Positions 17,594-25,858 of a DNA stretch of 60,444 nt are shown piece after piece. The notes under the pieces were generated by a model that saw only the letters and a list, made by a program, of their open reading frames with translations, was not told where the DNA came from and did not search any database. Every line of letters starts with the position of its first letter. Positions within the stretch are counted from its first letter, which is position 1. Source of the DNA: Puniceicoccaceae bacterium (GTDB lineage: Bacteria > Verrucomicrobiota > Verrucomicrobiia > Opitutales > JAFGAQ01); assembly GCA_028285755.1 (NCBI GenBank), contig JANQOQ010000009.1, forward strand, positions 1 to 60,444, given 5' to 3'. The position numbers were made by a program, and so were the translations under genes.

Positions 17594-19870
17594 ATGAAAA
17601 TTAGTGAAAATATATTATATTCTCGTTACTTCACGGTAGGTAATATAATTACTAACTGTATAGCGATCTGCTTAGCGGCTTTACTACTGCTGGATACAGC
17701 AAAGATAAATGCTCAAGATGATGATGATGTTCTCAACCTTGACGCCTTTGTTGTGCAGTCGGACCTGTTGACTACTTACAGGGCACCGGATACGATTTCG
17801 GCGACCGGTATTAACGTGCCCATTTTGGATGTTCCCTTAACTATCAGTGTATTAACCGAAGGTAGGATCGTGGATAACAACGCCTTCGAAATGCACCAGA
17901 TCCTGGATACGATTCCGACGGTTCAAACTTCAATCCGGAATGAGTCCTCCTTTAACCTTCGGGGGTTTTCTGCATTGACCCTTTATCGTAATGGTCACTA
18001 TCGCAGACAGTTGTTCCCCACCTGGAACGTCGACCGTGTTGAGGTCATTAAAGGACCCTCTGCAATTTACCATGGTCAGGCACGTCCCGGGGGTGTGATC
18101 AACTACATCACCCGCCGCCCGAGCTCCGTCAGGAGTACCAGTATTCGTACAAGTATGGGTACCGGGGCAGACGCTAACAGCCAGTGGCGTGCTGAAATTA
18201 CGCATACCGGCGCATTAAACGACTTTATCAGCTATCGTGTGGGTGCTGGCCATTGGGAAGGGGGCGACTGGCACTTGGATTGGCGCAATCGTGAAAATTA
18301 CGTAGGTGGCTCCTTTGAAATAAAGCCGAGTGATCGATTAACCATTCTGCTCGATTTTGAGCATATTGACCGTAATCGTTCAGACGGTGAAACCCTGACA
18401 CAGAGTTTTGATACCGTCAATGGGCTTCGTACACACCTGCCGGATTCATTCTTTGGCGGCCCATCCAGAAGGTATGAATTCAATGTAGGTGGCAGTGAGT
18501 CATTTCGCGATTATCGTTCATGGACTGCTGAAGCGGAAATCAGCTACCAGATCCTTGATTGGTTACTTTTCCGTCAGACCATTAATTATTCGGTAGATGA
18601 TTTTGAAGTTCTCAGAACTTTCATCACTCCCGTACGACCCAACAATAATTCAAATATTGCTTCACTACATGTCGGCCACTTTGCAAATTGGAGAGATAAC
18701 TTCAGCTACGATACTGCGCTAATCGCACAATATAAGGGCGATATCTTTTCAAATACATTCCAGGTAGGTTTGGATATTCAGAGTGTTCATAATACAACCC
18801 CAGGTTTTGGACGCAGAAATGGCCGTCGGGGTCCTGTATTCCGTTACAATATGGCTACCGGCGAATTCCCGGATTTTCCGAATAAGGAGGCCGAGTACCC
18901 ATTGGCTGTACAAACTTACGTGAATGAAATTGAGGGTCTTACTCGTCATGGGCAATGGAATGACCTGCGTCGTCGTGTCGAAAAGGACAATGGTTTCTAC
19001 TTCCTGAACATGACCGACTTAATGGATGAGCGTTTGCGTGTTATCTGGGGTATGCGCTACGTTGAGACTTCCCGTGAGCAGCACTTCGACTCTCAACCCC
19101 CTGAGGAGCGCGGTGAGATCAACTTTGAAAATGATGGCTGGGTGCCCCAAATTGGCTTTAACTTCGACCTCACTGAAGGATTAACATTCTATTCCGTTTA
19201 CAGTGAGTCAGTTGAGAGAAACAACCGTGAAGACGCTCTGGGTGTTACCGGTGAGCCCATTGAGAGTTTCGGCTACGATGTGGGCTTTAAGTTCGAGCTC
19301 CAGGATACTGGGTTGGCGGGAACAGTTAACTACTGGTTGCTGAATCGGGGTAACCAAACTGAGCGTGACTTCGATCGTGAAGCGCGTGAGATGCTTTCCC
19401 CATTCTTCTTTTTCGGCTTGGAGCAAGAAACATCTGGTTTCGAAATTGATCTGTCGTATATGCCTATGCCTAACTGGCAAATGACGTTCGGCTACAGCTA
19501 CTTCCTGAAGCACGAAACGGTGGCTTCTACGCAAAATCCGCAGAATATTGGTCAGGAGTTTGCAGTCGTTCCGCAGCAGTTCAGTTTCTGGAATCGCTAC
19601 AACTTTACAGATAGTGTTGTAGAAGGCTTATCCATCGGTGGTGGCGTTAAGTGGTTGGACGACCGTGAAGATCCGCGTTGGGTGAATGGCGTTAGCAACC
19701 CATCTCTGCTGACTGTTGATATATTTGCAAAATATCAAATACCGGGCACTGGTGAAAAATACCGTCATACAGTGGGTATCAATATCAACAACCTCTTTGA
19801 TAACTACGAGGTATTCTCTACCGCACAGGCCCCTCGTATTTTCTTCGTGAACTATTCACTCGATTTCTAA
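17594..19870 (+). CDS. TonB-dependent outer-membrane receptor
   Basis: The 758 residues form a plug-plus-barrel receptor energised by TonB. A signal peptide ends near INAQ at about residue 40, then an acidic stretch and LNLDAFVVQ, resembling the TonB box of verrucomicrobial receptors. The plug domain shows LTISVLTEG, FNLRGFS, VDRVEVIKGPSAIYHGQARPGG and VINYITRRP. The barrel runs to a C-terminal aromatic end (NYSLDF). Plug motifs resemble siderophore receptors, but the position among sulfatases and GH28, under the same operator type, argues for oligosaccharide uptake. No SusD partner is present, as is usual outside Bacteroidota. Confidence 0.94.
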   Translation: MKISENILYSRYFTVGNIITNCIAICLAALLLLDTAKINAQDDDDVLNLDAFVVQSDLLTTYRAPDTISATGINVPILDVPLTISVLTEGRIVDNNAFEMHQILDTIPTVQTSIRNESSFNLRGFSALTLYRNGHYRRQLFPTWNVDRVEVIKGPSAIYHGQARPGGVINYITRRPSSVRSTSIRTSMGTGADANSQWRAEITHTGALNDFISYRVGAGHWEGGDWHLDWRNRENYVGGSFEIKPSDRLTILLDFEHIDRNRSDGETLTQSFDTVNGLRTHLPDSFFGGPSRRYEFNVGGSESFRDYRSWTAEAEISYQILDWLLFRQTINYSVDDFEVLRTFITPVRPNNNSNIASLHVGHFANWRDNFSYDTALIAQYKGDIFSNTFQVGLDIQSVHNTTPGFGRRNGRRGPVFRYNMATGEFPDFPNKEAEYPLAVQTYVNEIEGLTRHGQWNDLRRRVEKDNGFYFLNMTDLMDERLRVIWGMRYVETSREQHFDSQPPEERGEINFENDGWVPQIGFNFDLTEGLTFYSVYSESVERNNREDALGVTGEPIESFGYDVGFKFELQDTGLAGTVNYWLLNRGNQTERDFDREAREMLSPFFFFGLEQETSGFEIDLSYMPMPNWQMTFGYSYFLKHETVASTQNPQNIGQEFAVVPQQFSFWNRYNFTDSVVEGLSIGGGVKWLDDREDPRWVNGVSNPSLLTVDIFAKYQIPGTGEKYRHTVGININNLFDNYEVFSTAQAPRIFFVNYSLDF

Positions 19871-19889
19871 CATAATTATAGACAACCTG

Positions 19890-19928
19890 AATAGCCCTCC
19901 CGATTTCTTTGGGAGGGCTATTTTTTTA
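19890..19928 (+). terminator. Terminator of the TonB receptor gene
   Basis: AATAGCCCTCCC (19890-19901) pairs with GGGAGGGCTATT (19911-19922) around a nine-base loop and continues into a T run. It is 20 bases after the receptor stop and separates it from the next sulfatase. Confidence 0.92.
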
Positions 19929-19967
19929 CCCAAAATGCAGGCCAGCTTTTTAACTCTTTGTTGCTAG

Positions 19968-19973
19968 TATAAT
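19968..19973 (+). promoter_or_regulatory. Possible -10 box of the second sulfatase
   Basis: TATAAT at 19968-19973 follows the receptor terminator by 40 bases. It overlaps the first possible ATG (19972), so translation should begin at the next in-frame ATG, 19996. The -35 region is only T-rich (TTTTTA). Confidence 0.4.
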
Positions 19974-19995
19974 GGCAAATATTAATCTCAGAACC

Positions 19996-21483
19996 ATGAA
20001 GCGTACTTATTTTCTACTCATCTTACTCCTTACATCGGCTTCCCTGGCTAAAGCAAATGATGCGAGACCCAATGTGATCTTCATTATGGCGGATGATCTC
20101 GGCTATGGGGATCTGGGGGCTTATGGGGCAACCCAGGTTAGCACCCCGCATTGTGATCGCCTGGCAAATGAGGGCATGCTATTTACCGATGCACATTCAA
20201 GTTCAGCAGTCTGCACACCGACACGGTATTCGGTGCTTACCGGTCGCTATGCCTGGCGTACCTGGCTGAAGAACTGGGTGATCTTCGAGCAATACCCTCT
20301 GCTCATAGATACGAATCGACTGACGATGGGGAAGCTTTTCCAGCAAAGGGGCTATCGGTCAATTGCGGTTGGCAAGTGGCACTTGGGGTGGGGCACTGAG
20401 TTTGGCCGAGACTTTAATGGGGACGTGCGGCCCGGTCCACTTGAAGTGGGCTTTGACGACTTTTTTGGAGTTCCCCACAGTCACAACAGTATCGATTCTT
20501 ACCGCGTGTATGTGCGCGATCGCAGAATCATTGGTCTTAAAGACGGTGAGCAATTTGATGATCCTGAGGTAATGAAGCGCACCATGCGGCGCTATGAAGA
20601 TACTGCCATCGATATTTCAAACGAAGCCGTTGCCTATATTGAAAAGCACAAAGGCGAGCCTTTCTTTATGTATTATGCGGCGACCAATATCCACTTCCCC
20701 GTTACTCCGCATGAACGTTTTCAAGGCAAATCCAACGCGGGCCCCTATGGGGATTTTATAGTGGAATTTGACTGGGCAGTGGGTGAGATATTAGCTACTC
20801 TGGACCGCCTGAACCTGGCTGATAATACGATCGTCGTAGTTACCAGTGATAATGGCGCGCGTCCCATGGAAAACATGAATGGGCACCTGCCCAATGGAAA
20901 CTGGCGGGGCACCAAACGCCTTATTTACGAAGCCGGGCATCGGGTGCCATTGATTGTGCGCTGGCCTGGTCAAGTGCAAGCCGGATCCAGCTCTTCAGAA
21001 ACCGTAAGCCTCAATGATTTTTTCCGCACGTTTGCGCATATGTTGGAAGTCTCATTACCTGCCGATGCCGGTGAAGACAGTTATGACATAACGCCGGTTT
21101 TAATGGGTGAGGGCTACGAATCACCCCTGCGTGAAGCGACTGTTCATCACTCCGTGAACGGGACCTTTGCCATTCGCAAGGGTGACTGGAAATTGATTGA
21201 AGGTCCAGGCGATGGTGACTATGAGGGGGATCGCAGTGGTCGCGGTCGCAACCTGCATTATCCGGGCTTTCCTGCAAGAGATCCGGACACCGGCGAATTT
21301 TACCCTATGGAATTTGCGATTCGGCATTTGTATCCAAATCAGACTCCCGTATTACAATTGTACAATCTCAAAGATGATCCCCGTGAACAGGTAAACCTTG
21401 CCAATCGCGAAACGGAAATCGCGAATGAGTTGCTTGATTTATTGAATGAATATCGGCAGTCCGACCGCAGTGCCCCCAAGTGA
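19996..21483 (+). CDS. Secreted S1-family sulfatase
   Basis: Starting at ATG 19996 the protein has 495 residues and a standard signal peptide (MKRTYFLLILLL..LAKA). An ATG at 19972 is in frame but overlaps a -10-like box. The formylglycine site is CTPTRYSVLTG (Cys73). Metal-site segments are FIMADDLGYGDLGAYG, GKWHLGWG and TSDNGARP. A Gly/Asp/Arg-rich insert (GPGDGDYEGDRSGRGRN) sits near the C-terminus. It presumably desulfates the glycan handled by this locus. It has its own promoter after a terminator, but no TCTAAC motif is visible directly upstream. Confidence 0.93.
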   Translation: MKRTYFLLILLLTSASLAKANDARPNVIFIMADDLGYGDLGAYGATQVSTPHCDRLANEGMLFTDAHSSSAVCTPTRYSVLTGRYAWRTWLKNWVIFEQYPLLIDTNRLTMGKLFQQRGYRSIAVGKWHLGWGTEFGRDFNGDVRPGPLEVGFDDFFGVPHSHNSIDSYRVYVRDRRIIGLKDGEQFDDPEVMKRTMRRYEDTAIDISNEAVAYIEKHKGEPFFMYYAATNIHFPVTPHERFQGKSNAGPYGDFIVEFDWAVGEILATLDRLNLADNTIVVVTSDNGARPMENMNGHLPNGNWRGTKRLIYEAGHRVPLIVRWPGQVQAGSSSSETVSLNDFFRTFAHMLEVSLPADAGEDSYDITPVLMGEGYESPLREATVHHSVNGTFAIRKGDWKLIEGPGDGDYEGDRSGRGRNLHYPGFPARDPDTGEFYPMEFAIRHLYPNQTPVLQLYNLKDDPREQVNLANRETEIANELLDLLNEYRQSDRSAPK

Positions 21484-21508
21484 GTGAGGTTAGCCGACCG
21501 AATACCGA

Positions 21509-21527
21509 TTATCTAACTGTTAGATAA
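21509..21527. promoter_or_regulatory. Putative LacI operator, site 4 (ahead of the four-gene operon)
   Basis: TTATCTAACTGTTAGATAA is a perfect 19-base palindrome around a central T, the most symmetrical copy in the window. It lies 26 bases after the sulfatase stop and 130 bases before the ATG of the next gene. It contains the same TCTAACTGTTAGA core as site 1. Confidence 0.8.
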
Positions 21528-21658
21528 GAGCTGGAATTGCTGGTATCCGGTGCCTTGCTTTTAATTCCTACAGTGGGTCAAATAGTTGTTTGCAAACAGA
21601 TATTTTGACCCTCAACCCCTGTTATCCGAGCAACCTCGAACCCTGCTTTTATCCATAC

Positions 21659-23641
21659 ATGAAAAACTTGGCATTTAGTATACTTTTATTGAGCTTATCA
21701 CAATGGAGCATCGCTACAGAATTGATCCCATTTGAATACGAACAGGACTTTAAACCGGAAGGGGATTTAAGCGCCAAAAACATCATGCAATATCCTTTGC
21801 ATTTTGAAGATGTTGCCGAGACGAATCGGAATTCCTTCTGGTGGCCGGAATCCTGCTGGCAGTTAACGGATAATGGGGTGGCAGTCGTTGCCAGTCGAGT
21901 GAGCGAAGTTCATCGCAGAAAGCAGCTCATTTATGACAACAATTATGACAATCCGCCTTTCGCGACGATCCGGGGCTATCGTATTCCCTGGCTAACCCTC
22001 TTTATGGGTGATGAGGCCTGGGCAGACTATGAATTGACGACTACGATTACTCTTCCGGAAGAGGAAACCGCCGGGGAGTTTACGACTGCGGGCGTCGCTT
22101 TCCGATTTAAGAACGCCCGGAACTATTATGCAGCATTACTCGGCAAAGATGATAAAGTACAGGTCGTGTACCGGCCGGACGATCGTGAATTTGAGGAGGA
22201 TCGGCCCGCTTGGGATATTATCGGCTCAGCGGATTATGATTTCAAGCCGGGCGAAACCTACGAGCTCAATATCGAGGTCAACGGCAATCGCATCGTAGTC
22301 ACCATTGATGGTAAGAAACAAATGGAGCTTAGGGATATGCGGCTAAAAACCGGTAAGGTCGCTTTCCTGGCGGATAACCCTGTGGAATTTGGATCCATTA
22401 GAGTAGCTGGTCAAAAGCAAGTAGGAGGAATGGCAGATACTCCGGTCGTGATAAACGAACCTGTCTTACGCCATACGTTAAAACTTCCCGATGCCACAGA
22501 AAGCTCCCGGTTTGGTTTCGAAGATATGAATGGAGACGGTTTATTCGAGGTTCTACAATACTACCCCGCTGAGGACACAAGCTATCACTACCACATCCTT
22601 GAGTTAGACGGTAACCAACTTTGGTCGCTGACCGAGGGAGACTACCGCAGGCAGCATGCGCTGATAGATATTAACAGCAACGGTAGGCATGATCTTGTAG
22701 TGCTCAAGGGGCTTAAGCGCGTCGAAGTGCTGGATGGCAGGGATGGTCATTTTTTCTATGATATCGAGACGCCCAAAGTGAATTATTACTTAGGGAACCG
22801 TGTCATTCATGATGATTTTGATGAAACCAATCCCACGGAAAATAAGGAGTTTCCGACTCACCCGTCGAAACTGACTGAGATATATAGCATTGCACCTGTT
22901 AAGATGAACAAAACCCGGGCCAAGGGTTTTTACCTCAAAGATAACTATTGGAATATCTGGGTGTATGATAATTTTGGCAATTTCCTGTGGCACCGGGCTA
23001 TCAGCACCGGTCATTTCCCGATAACCATTGATTCGAATCAGGATGGCATCGATGAGATCGTCGTCTCCAACTCCTTGCTGGATTCCCGCGATGGTAGCAT
23101 CTTATGGGATCTGGGTCTTGAGGACCATAATGATAAGACGCTTTACACATCGCTAAACCCGGGTCATCAGCCTGAGTATATTTATATTGCTCATGGCGAA
23201 GCCGGATTGCTGGAGATTGATCCGAGAGCCGGGGAGCTGCGCTTCCGCGGTGAACTTGGGCATGTTCAGTCCATTGGCATTGGAAATTTTGTACCGGGCA
23301 TGGAGGGCAAGCAACTGATTGCACAGAACCGATGGCGAGAGGATAATATCCACTTTCTCTATGATAAGGATATGAAACGGATTACCTCCTGGGCGCTCCC
23401 GGTGAAGGTCCTAAAACGGTTCAGCCATCCGGTTGCAACCCGACCTATCCGTTGGGCGGAAAACGGTCACGATGTACTCCTCGATCAGGATGGGAATTTC
23501 ATCAATCCGTTGACCGGTAAGCAGATACGCGAGACTTTGGGAGCTACCGTAGATGTTTTGGACGATACCCCCTGGGGGAATCAAATACTTGTCGTGTTTA
23601 AACCCGAAAAAGGCGAATTGCAGTTCTATTCAAAGGAGTAA
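21659..23641 (+). CDS. Secreted two-domain protein: DUF1080-like lectin fold plus FG-GAP-type beta-propeller
   Basis: ATG 21659 gives a signal peptide (MKNLAFSILLLSLS) and 660 residues; the frame is open to a TTG at 21590. The N-terminal half looks like a laminin/DUF1080-type sandwich (AWADYELTTTITLPEE, TAGVAFRFKNARNYYAALL, YELNIEVNGNRIVVTIDGKK). The C-terminal half has calcium-type propeller repeats (FEDMNGDGLFEVLQYY, DINSNGRHDLVVLKG, DSNQDGIDEIVVSNS), reminiscent of PL11 rhamnogalacturonan lyases. I cannot assign an activity; binding or cleavage of a polysaccharide at the surface is likely. It is the first gene of an operon with a LacI-type operator in front, and its last codons carry the next gene's ribosome site. 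Confidence 0.75.
   Translation: MKNLAFSILLLSLSQWSIATELIPFEYEQDFKPEGDLSAKNIMQYPLHFEDVAETNRNSFWWPESCWQLTDNGVAVVASRVSEVHRRKQLIYDNNYDNPPFATIRGYRIPWLTLFMGDEAWADYELTTTITLPEEETAGEFTTAGVAFRFKNARNYYAALLGKDDKVQVVYRPDDREFEEDRPAWDIIGSADYDFKPGETYELNIEVNGNRIVVTIDGKKQMELRDMRLKTGKVAFLADNPVEFGSIRVAGQKQVGGMADTPVVINEPVLRHTLKLPDATESSRFGFEDMNGDGLFEVLQYYPAEDTSYHYHILELDGNQLWSLTEGDYRRQHALIDINSNGRHDLVVLKGLKRVEVLDGRDGHFFYDIETPKVNYYLGNRVIHDDFDETNPTENKEFPTHPSKLTEIYSIAPVKMNKTRAKGFYLKDNYWNIWVYDNFGNFLWHRAISTGHFPITIDSNQDGIDEIVVSNSLLDSRDGSILWDLGLEDHNDKTLYTSLNPGHQPEYIYIAHGEAGLLEIDPRAGELRFRGELGHVQSIGIGNFVPGMEGKQLIAQNRWREDNIHFLYDKDMKRITSWALPVKVLKRFSHPVATRPIRWAENGHDVLLDQDGNFINPLTGKQIRETLGATVDVLDDTPWGNQILVVFKPEKGELQFYSKE
23632..23638 (+). 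promoter_or_regulatory. Strong ribosome-binding site inside the preceding gene's end
   Basis: AAAGGAG immediately precedes the TAA of the upstream gene, with ATG following directly. Spacing is three bases to the first ATG (23642) and six to the second (23645), so the second may be the real start. Such a good site is rare in this window. Confidence 0.7.
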
Positions 23642-25117
23642 ATGATGCATATTATGCAATCTAAAGTATTAAGGGTAGTCTGTTTGTTTCTCTTTTTGCC
23701 CGGCGGGATTATTTCTGCGTCGAATGGTCCCTATTTGGGTAATTCCATTCACAATGGGTGGGTGGATCAGGATTCAATTGTGATCTGGAGCCGACTTACG
23801 ACGATACCGGATAGGGTATTGGATGGTCCTGATTTCATCTTTTTCTCGCGAGCCGAGATGAATGAATTGGAAAAAGAGCTGGATGATGCGGTTTATCTGG
23901 CCAGGCAGGTACCTGAAGGCGCTGTTTTAAGTGAAATGGTGGGGGCGTGTCCGGGTTCCCCAGGTGAGATACGCATTCATTATTTCCCCAGCGACAACAT
24001 AGGCAAAAAGCAAACGATTGATTGGCAGCCCGTTGATGAAACTAAAAACTACACTTTGCAGTGGAAGCTTGAAAAACTGACTGCCGGCACGGAATACACT
24101 ATCATTGTTGAGGCACGTAGCGGCAAAGATATGCCAGTCAGTGATCAGGTCATCGGTAGATTTAAAACTGCGCCTAAAGAAGATGCCGTAGAACCGATAC
24201 GCTTTAGTGTGGTATCCTGTCATGATTATAACCGGAAGGATCAGCCCAATGGGCATCAGATCTACCGTTCGATGAGCAATCTCGATCTGGACTTCTACAT
24301 CCATACCGGAGATATCGAGTATTACGATGCGGCAACGCCCTGGGCATTGTCTGAGCCGCTTATGTATTTCAAATGGGACCGCTTGTTCGCCCTACCTTTG
24401 CAGCGTGAGTTTTGGGCAAACCACTCCAGTTACTTCATGAAGGATGACCACGATATCCTGACCAACGATGCCTGGCCCGGGATGACCTATGGCACGGTGA
24501 GTTGGGAAAGAGGTATCGAGATTTTCGATAAGGAGCAATTTCCAACCAACCACAAAACTTATAAGACCATCCGTTGGGGAAAGGATTTGCAAATCTGGAT
24601 CACCGAAGGCAGAAATCACCGCAGTCCAAATGATGACCCGGATGGTCCGGGGAAAACCATCCTCGGCGAAGAGCAGAAGCAATGGCTTTTTGAAACACTT
24701 TTGGAAAGCGATGCGGCCTTTAAGGTGATCATCAGCGCGAATCCCATTTTGGGACCAGACCGAACCAACAAGTTCGATAACTATGCAAATGCGAATTTCA
24801 CTCATGAAGGAGACGAAATCCGGGAATTTTTAAGTAATGTGGACAACGTGTATCTGGCCAATGGGGATCGCCACTGGCAGTATGTGACCTACGAGGAAGA
24901 TTACGATTTGTGGGAGTTTGGGTGTGGTGCGGGCGCTGACGAACATGCAGGAGGATGGAGCCAGGATGATTATCGGGACCAACACCGCTTTTTGCGAGTA
25001 AAGGGAGGTTTCCTAACGGTAGAAACCTATCGAAATCAGGGTGCTCCCACCATCAGCTTTAAGCATCATGATGTTGATGGAAACGTCGTTAATGATGTAA
25101 CTTTCACCCATGACTAA
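23642..25117 (+). CDS. Secreted PhoD-like phosphodiesterase/phosphatase-family hydrolase
   Basis: The 491 residues begin with a signal peptide (VVCLFLFLPGGIISA). A fibronectin-like N-terminal domain typical of PhoD proteins follows (SIVIWSRLTT.., YTLQWKLEKL, IGRFKTAP). The metallo-phosphoesterase core then shows VVSCHDY, HTGDIEYYD, MKDDHDILTND and NGDRHW, the metal ligands of PhoD enzymes. PhoD is a calcium/iron phosphodiesterase-phosphatase; within an operon of sulfatases, action on a substituted polysaccharide is more likely than phosphate scavenging, but that is inference. It abuts the upstream gene without a gap and overlaps the next by eight bases. Confidence 0.88.
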   Translation: MMHIMQSKVLRVVCLFLFLPGGIISASNGPYLGNSIHNGWVDQDSIVIWSRLTTIPDRVLDGPDFIFFSRAEMNELEKELDDAVYLARQVPEGAVLSEMVGACPGSPGEIRIHYFPSDNIGKKQTIDWQPVDETKNYTLQWKLEKLTAGTEYTIIVEARSGKDMPVSDQVIGRFKTAPKEDAVEPIRFSVVSCHDYNRKDQPNGHQIYRSMSNLDLDFYIHTGDIEYYDAATPWALSEPLMYFKWDRLFALPLQREFWANHSSYFMKDDHDILTNDAWPGMTYGTVSWERGIEIFDKEQFPTNHKTYKTIRWGKDLQIWITEGRNHRSPNDDPDGPGKTILGEEQKQWLFETLLESDAAFKVIISANPILGPDRTNKFDNYANANFTHEGDEIREFLSNVDNVYLANGDRHWQYVTYEEDYDLWEFGCGAGADEHAGGWSQDDYRDQHRFLRVKGGFLTVETYRNQGAPTISFKHHDVDGNVVNDVTFTHD

Positions 25118-25838
25118 TAAATTATCTTTTTTTCGTTGGGTAGGTTACGCATTCATCCTGATCTATGGGTATACACCCATTCAGGGACAGCAATTTATCT
25201 ATGAAAACCCGCTCCAATCCCTTTCAGATGTGGATGAGTGGATCATGGAGGGACCGGGTAAGCTGAAATTTGAGGATGGCTGGATGCAGATGTGGTCTCC
25301 CAATGAGGAGCATCATCACGTGTTTTGGTGCCCAATCGAATTTCCGGAATCCTTTATTGCAGAGTGGGAAGTCCAGAACTTAAAGACCGAGGCGGGCCTG
25401 TGCATCATATTCTTTGCCTATCAAGCTGAGGATGGTTCCAGCATTTTTGCGGACCATGTGAATGTTCGGGACGGAACCTTCAGGCAATACACGAGGGGAG
25501 ATGTGTGCGGCTACCATATCAGCTATTATGCGAATGCTGCCCATAACCCAGATCGTAAGATCGCGAACTTGCGCAAGAACAGCGGCTTTAACCTGGTTCA
25601 GGAAGGCGGCTTTGGTATCCCGACGAAGAGTCAGGAAATCCATAAGTTGAAGCTGAAGAAGGAAAAGGGATCCATAAAACTCTGGATAGATGAGCGGTTG
25701 GTGATCAATTGGGATGATCCTGAATACAGTGAAGACTCAAGCGGAAACTGTCACCGGAGGGGTTATATCGGCTTCCGTCAAATGCAATGGACTCACTTCC
25801 AATACCGTAATTTCAAAGTTCACTCAATCGATCCTTAA
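25110..25838 (+). CDS. Secreted DUF1961 protein (YesU-like)
   Basis: The 242-residue protein has an N-terminal signal segment (VGYAFILIYGYTPIQG). The fold is a lectin/glucanase sandwich. Family features include MQMWSPNEEHHHVFWCPIEF, GLCIIFFAY, YHISYYANAAHNPD and the late strand YIGFRQMQWTHFQYRNF. DUF1961 proteins occur in rhamnogalacturonan and other glycan operons of Firmicutes and Verrucomicrobiota; no activity is assigned. The start lies within the PhoD-like gene (eight-base overlap), so the two are translated together. A more distant relative is at 4730-5419. Confidence 0.85.
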   Translation: MTNKLSFFRWVGYAFILIYGYTPIQGQQFIYENPLQSLSDVDEWIMEGPGKLKFEDGWMQMWSPNEEHHHVFWCPIEFPESFIAEWEVQNLKTEAGLCIIFFAYQAEDGSSIFADHVNVRDGTFRQYTRGDVCGYHISYYANAAHNPDRKIANLRKNSGFNLVQEGGFGIPTKSQEIHKLKLKKEKGSIKLWIDERLVINWDDPEYSEDSSGNCHRRGYIGFRQMQWTHFQYRNFKVHSIDP

Positions 25839-25858
25839 ATCCTGAGATTCATAATACT

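Noticed and set aside
19320-19340. AACAGTTAAC inside the TonB receptor gene as a further LacI site
   Set aside because: Lacks the outer TC/GA bases of the motif and lies within coding sequence.
11261-21493. Thirteen-base identity GAGTGAGGTTAGC after the stops of the SIS gene and the second sulfatase
   Set aside because: Includes ordinary stop-codon context and has no symmetry; two copies are not enough to claim a signal.
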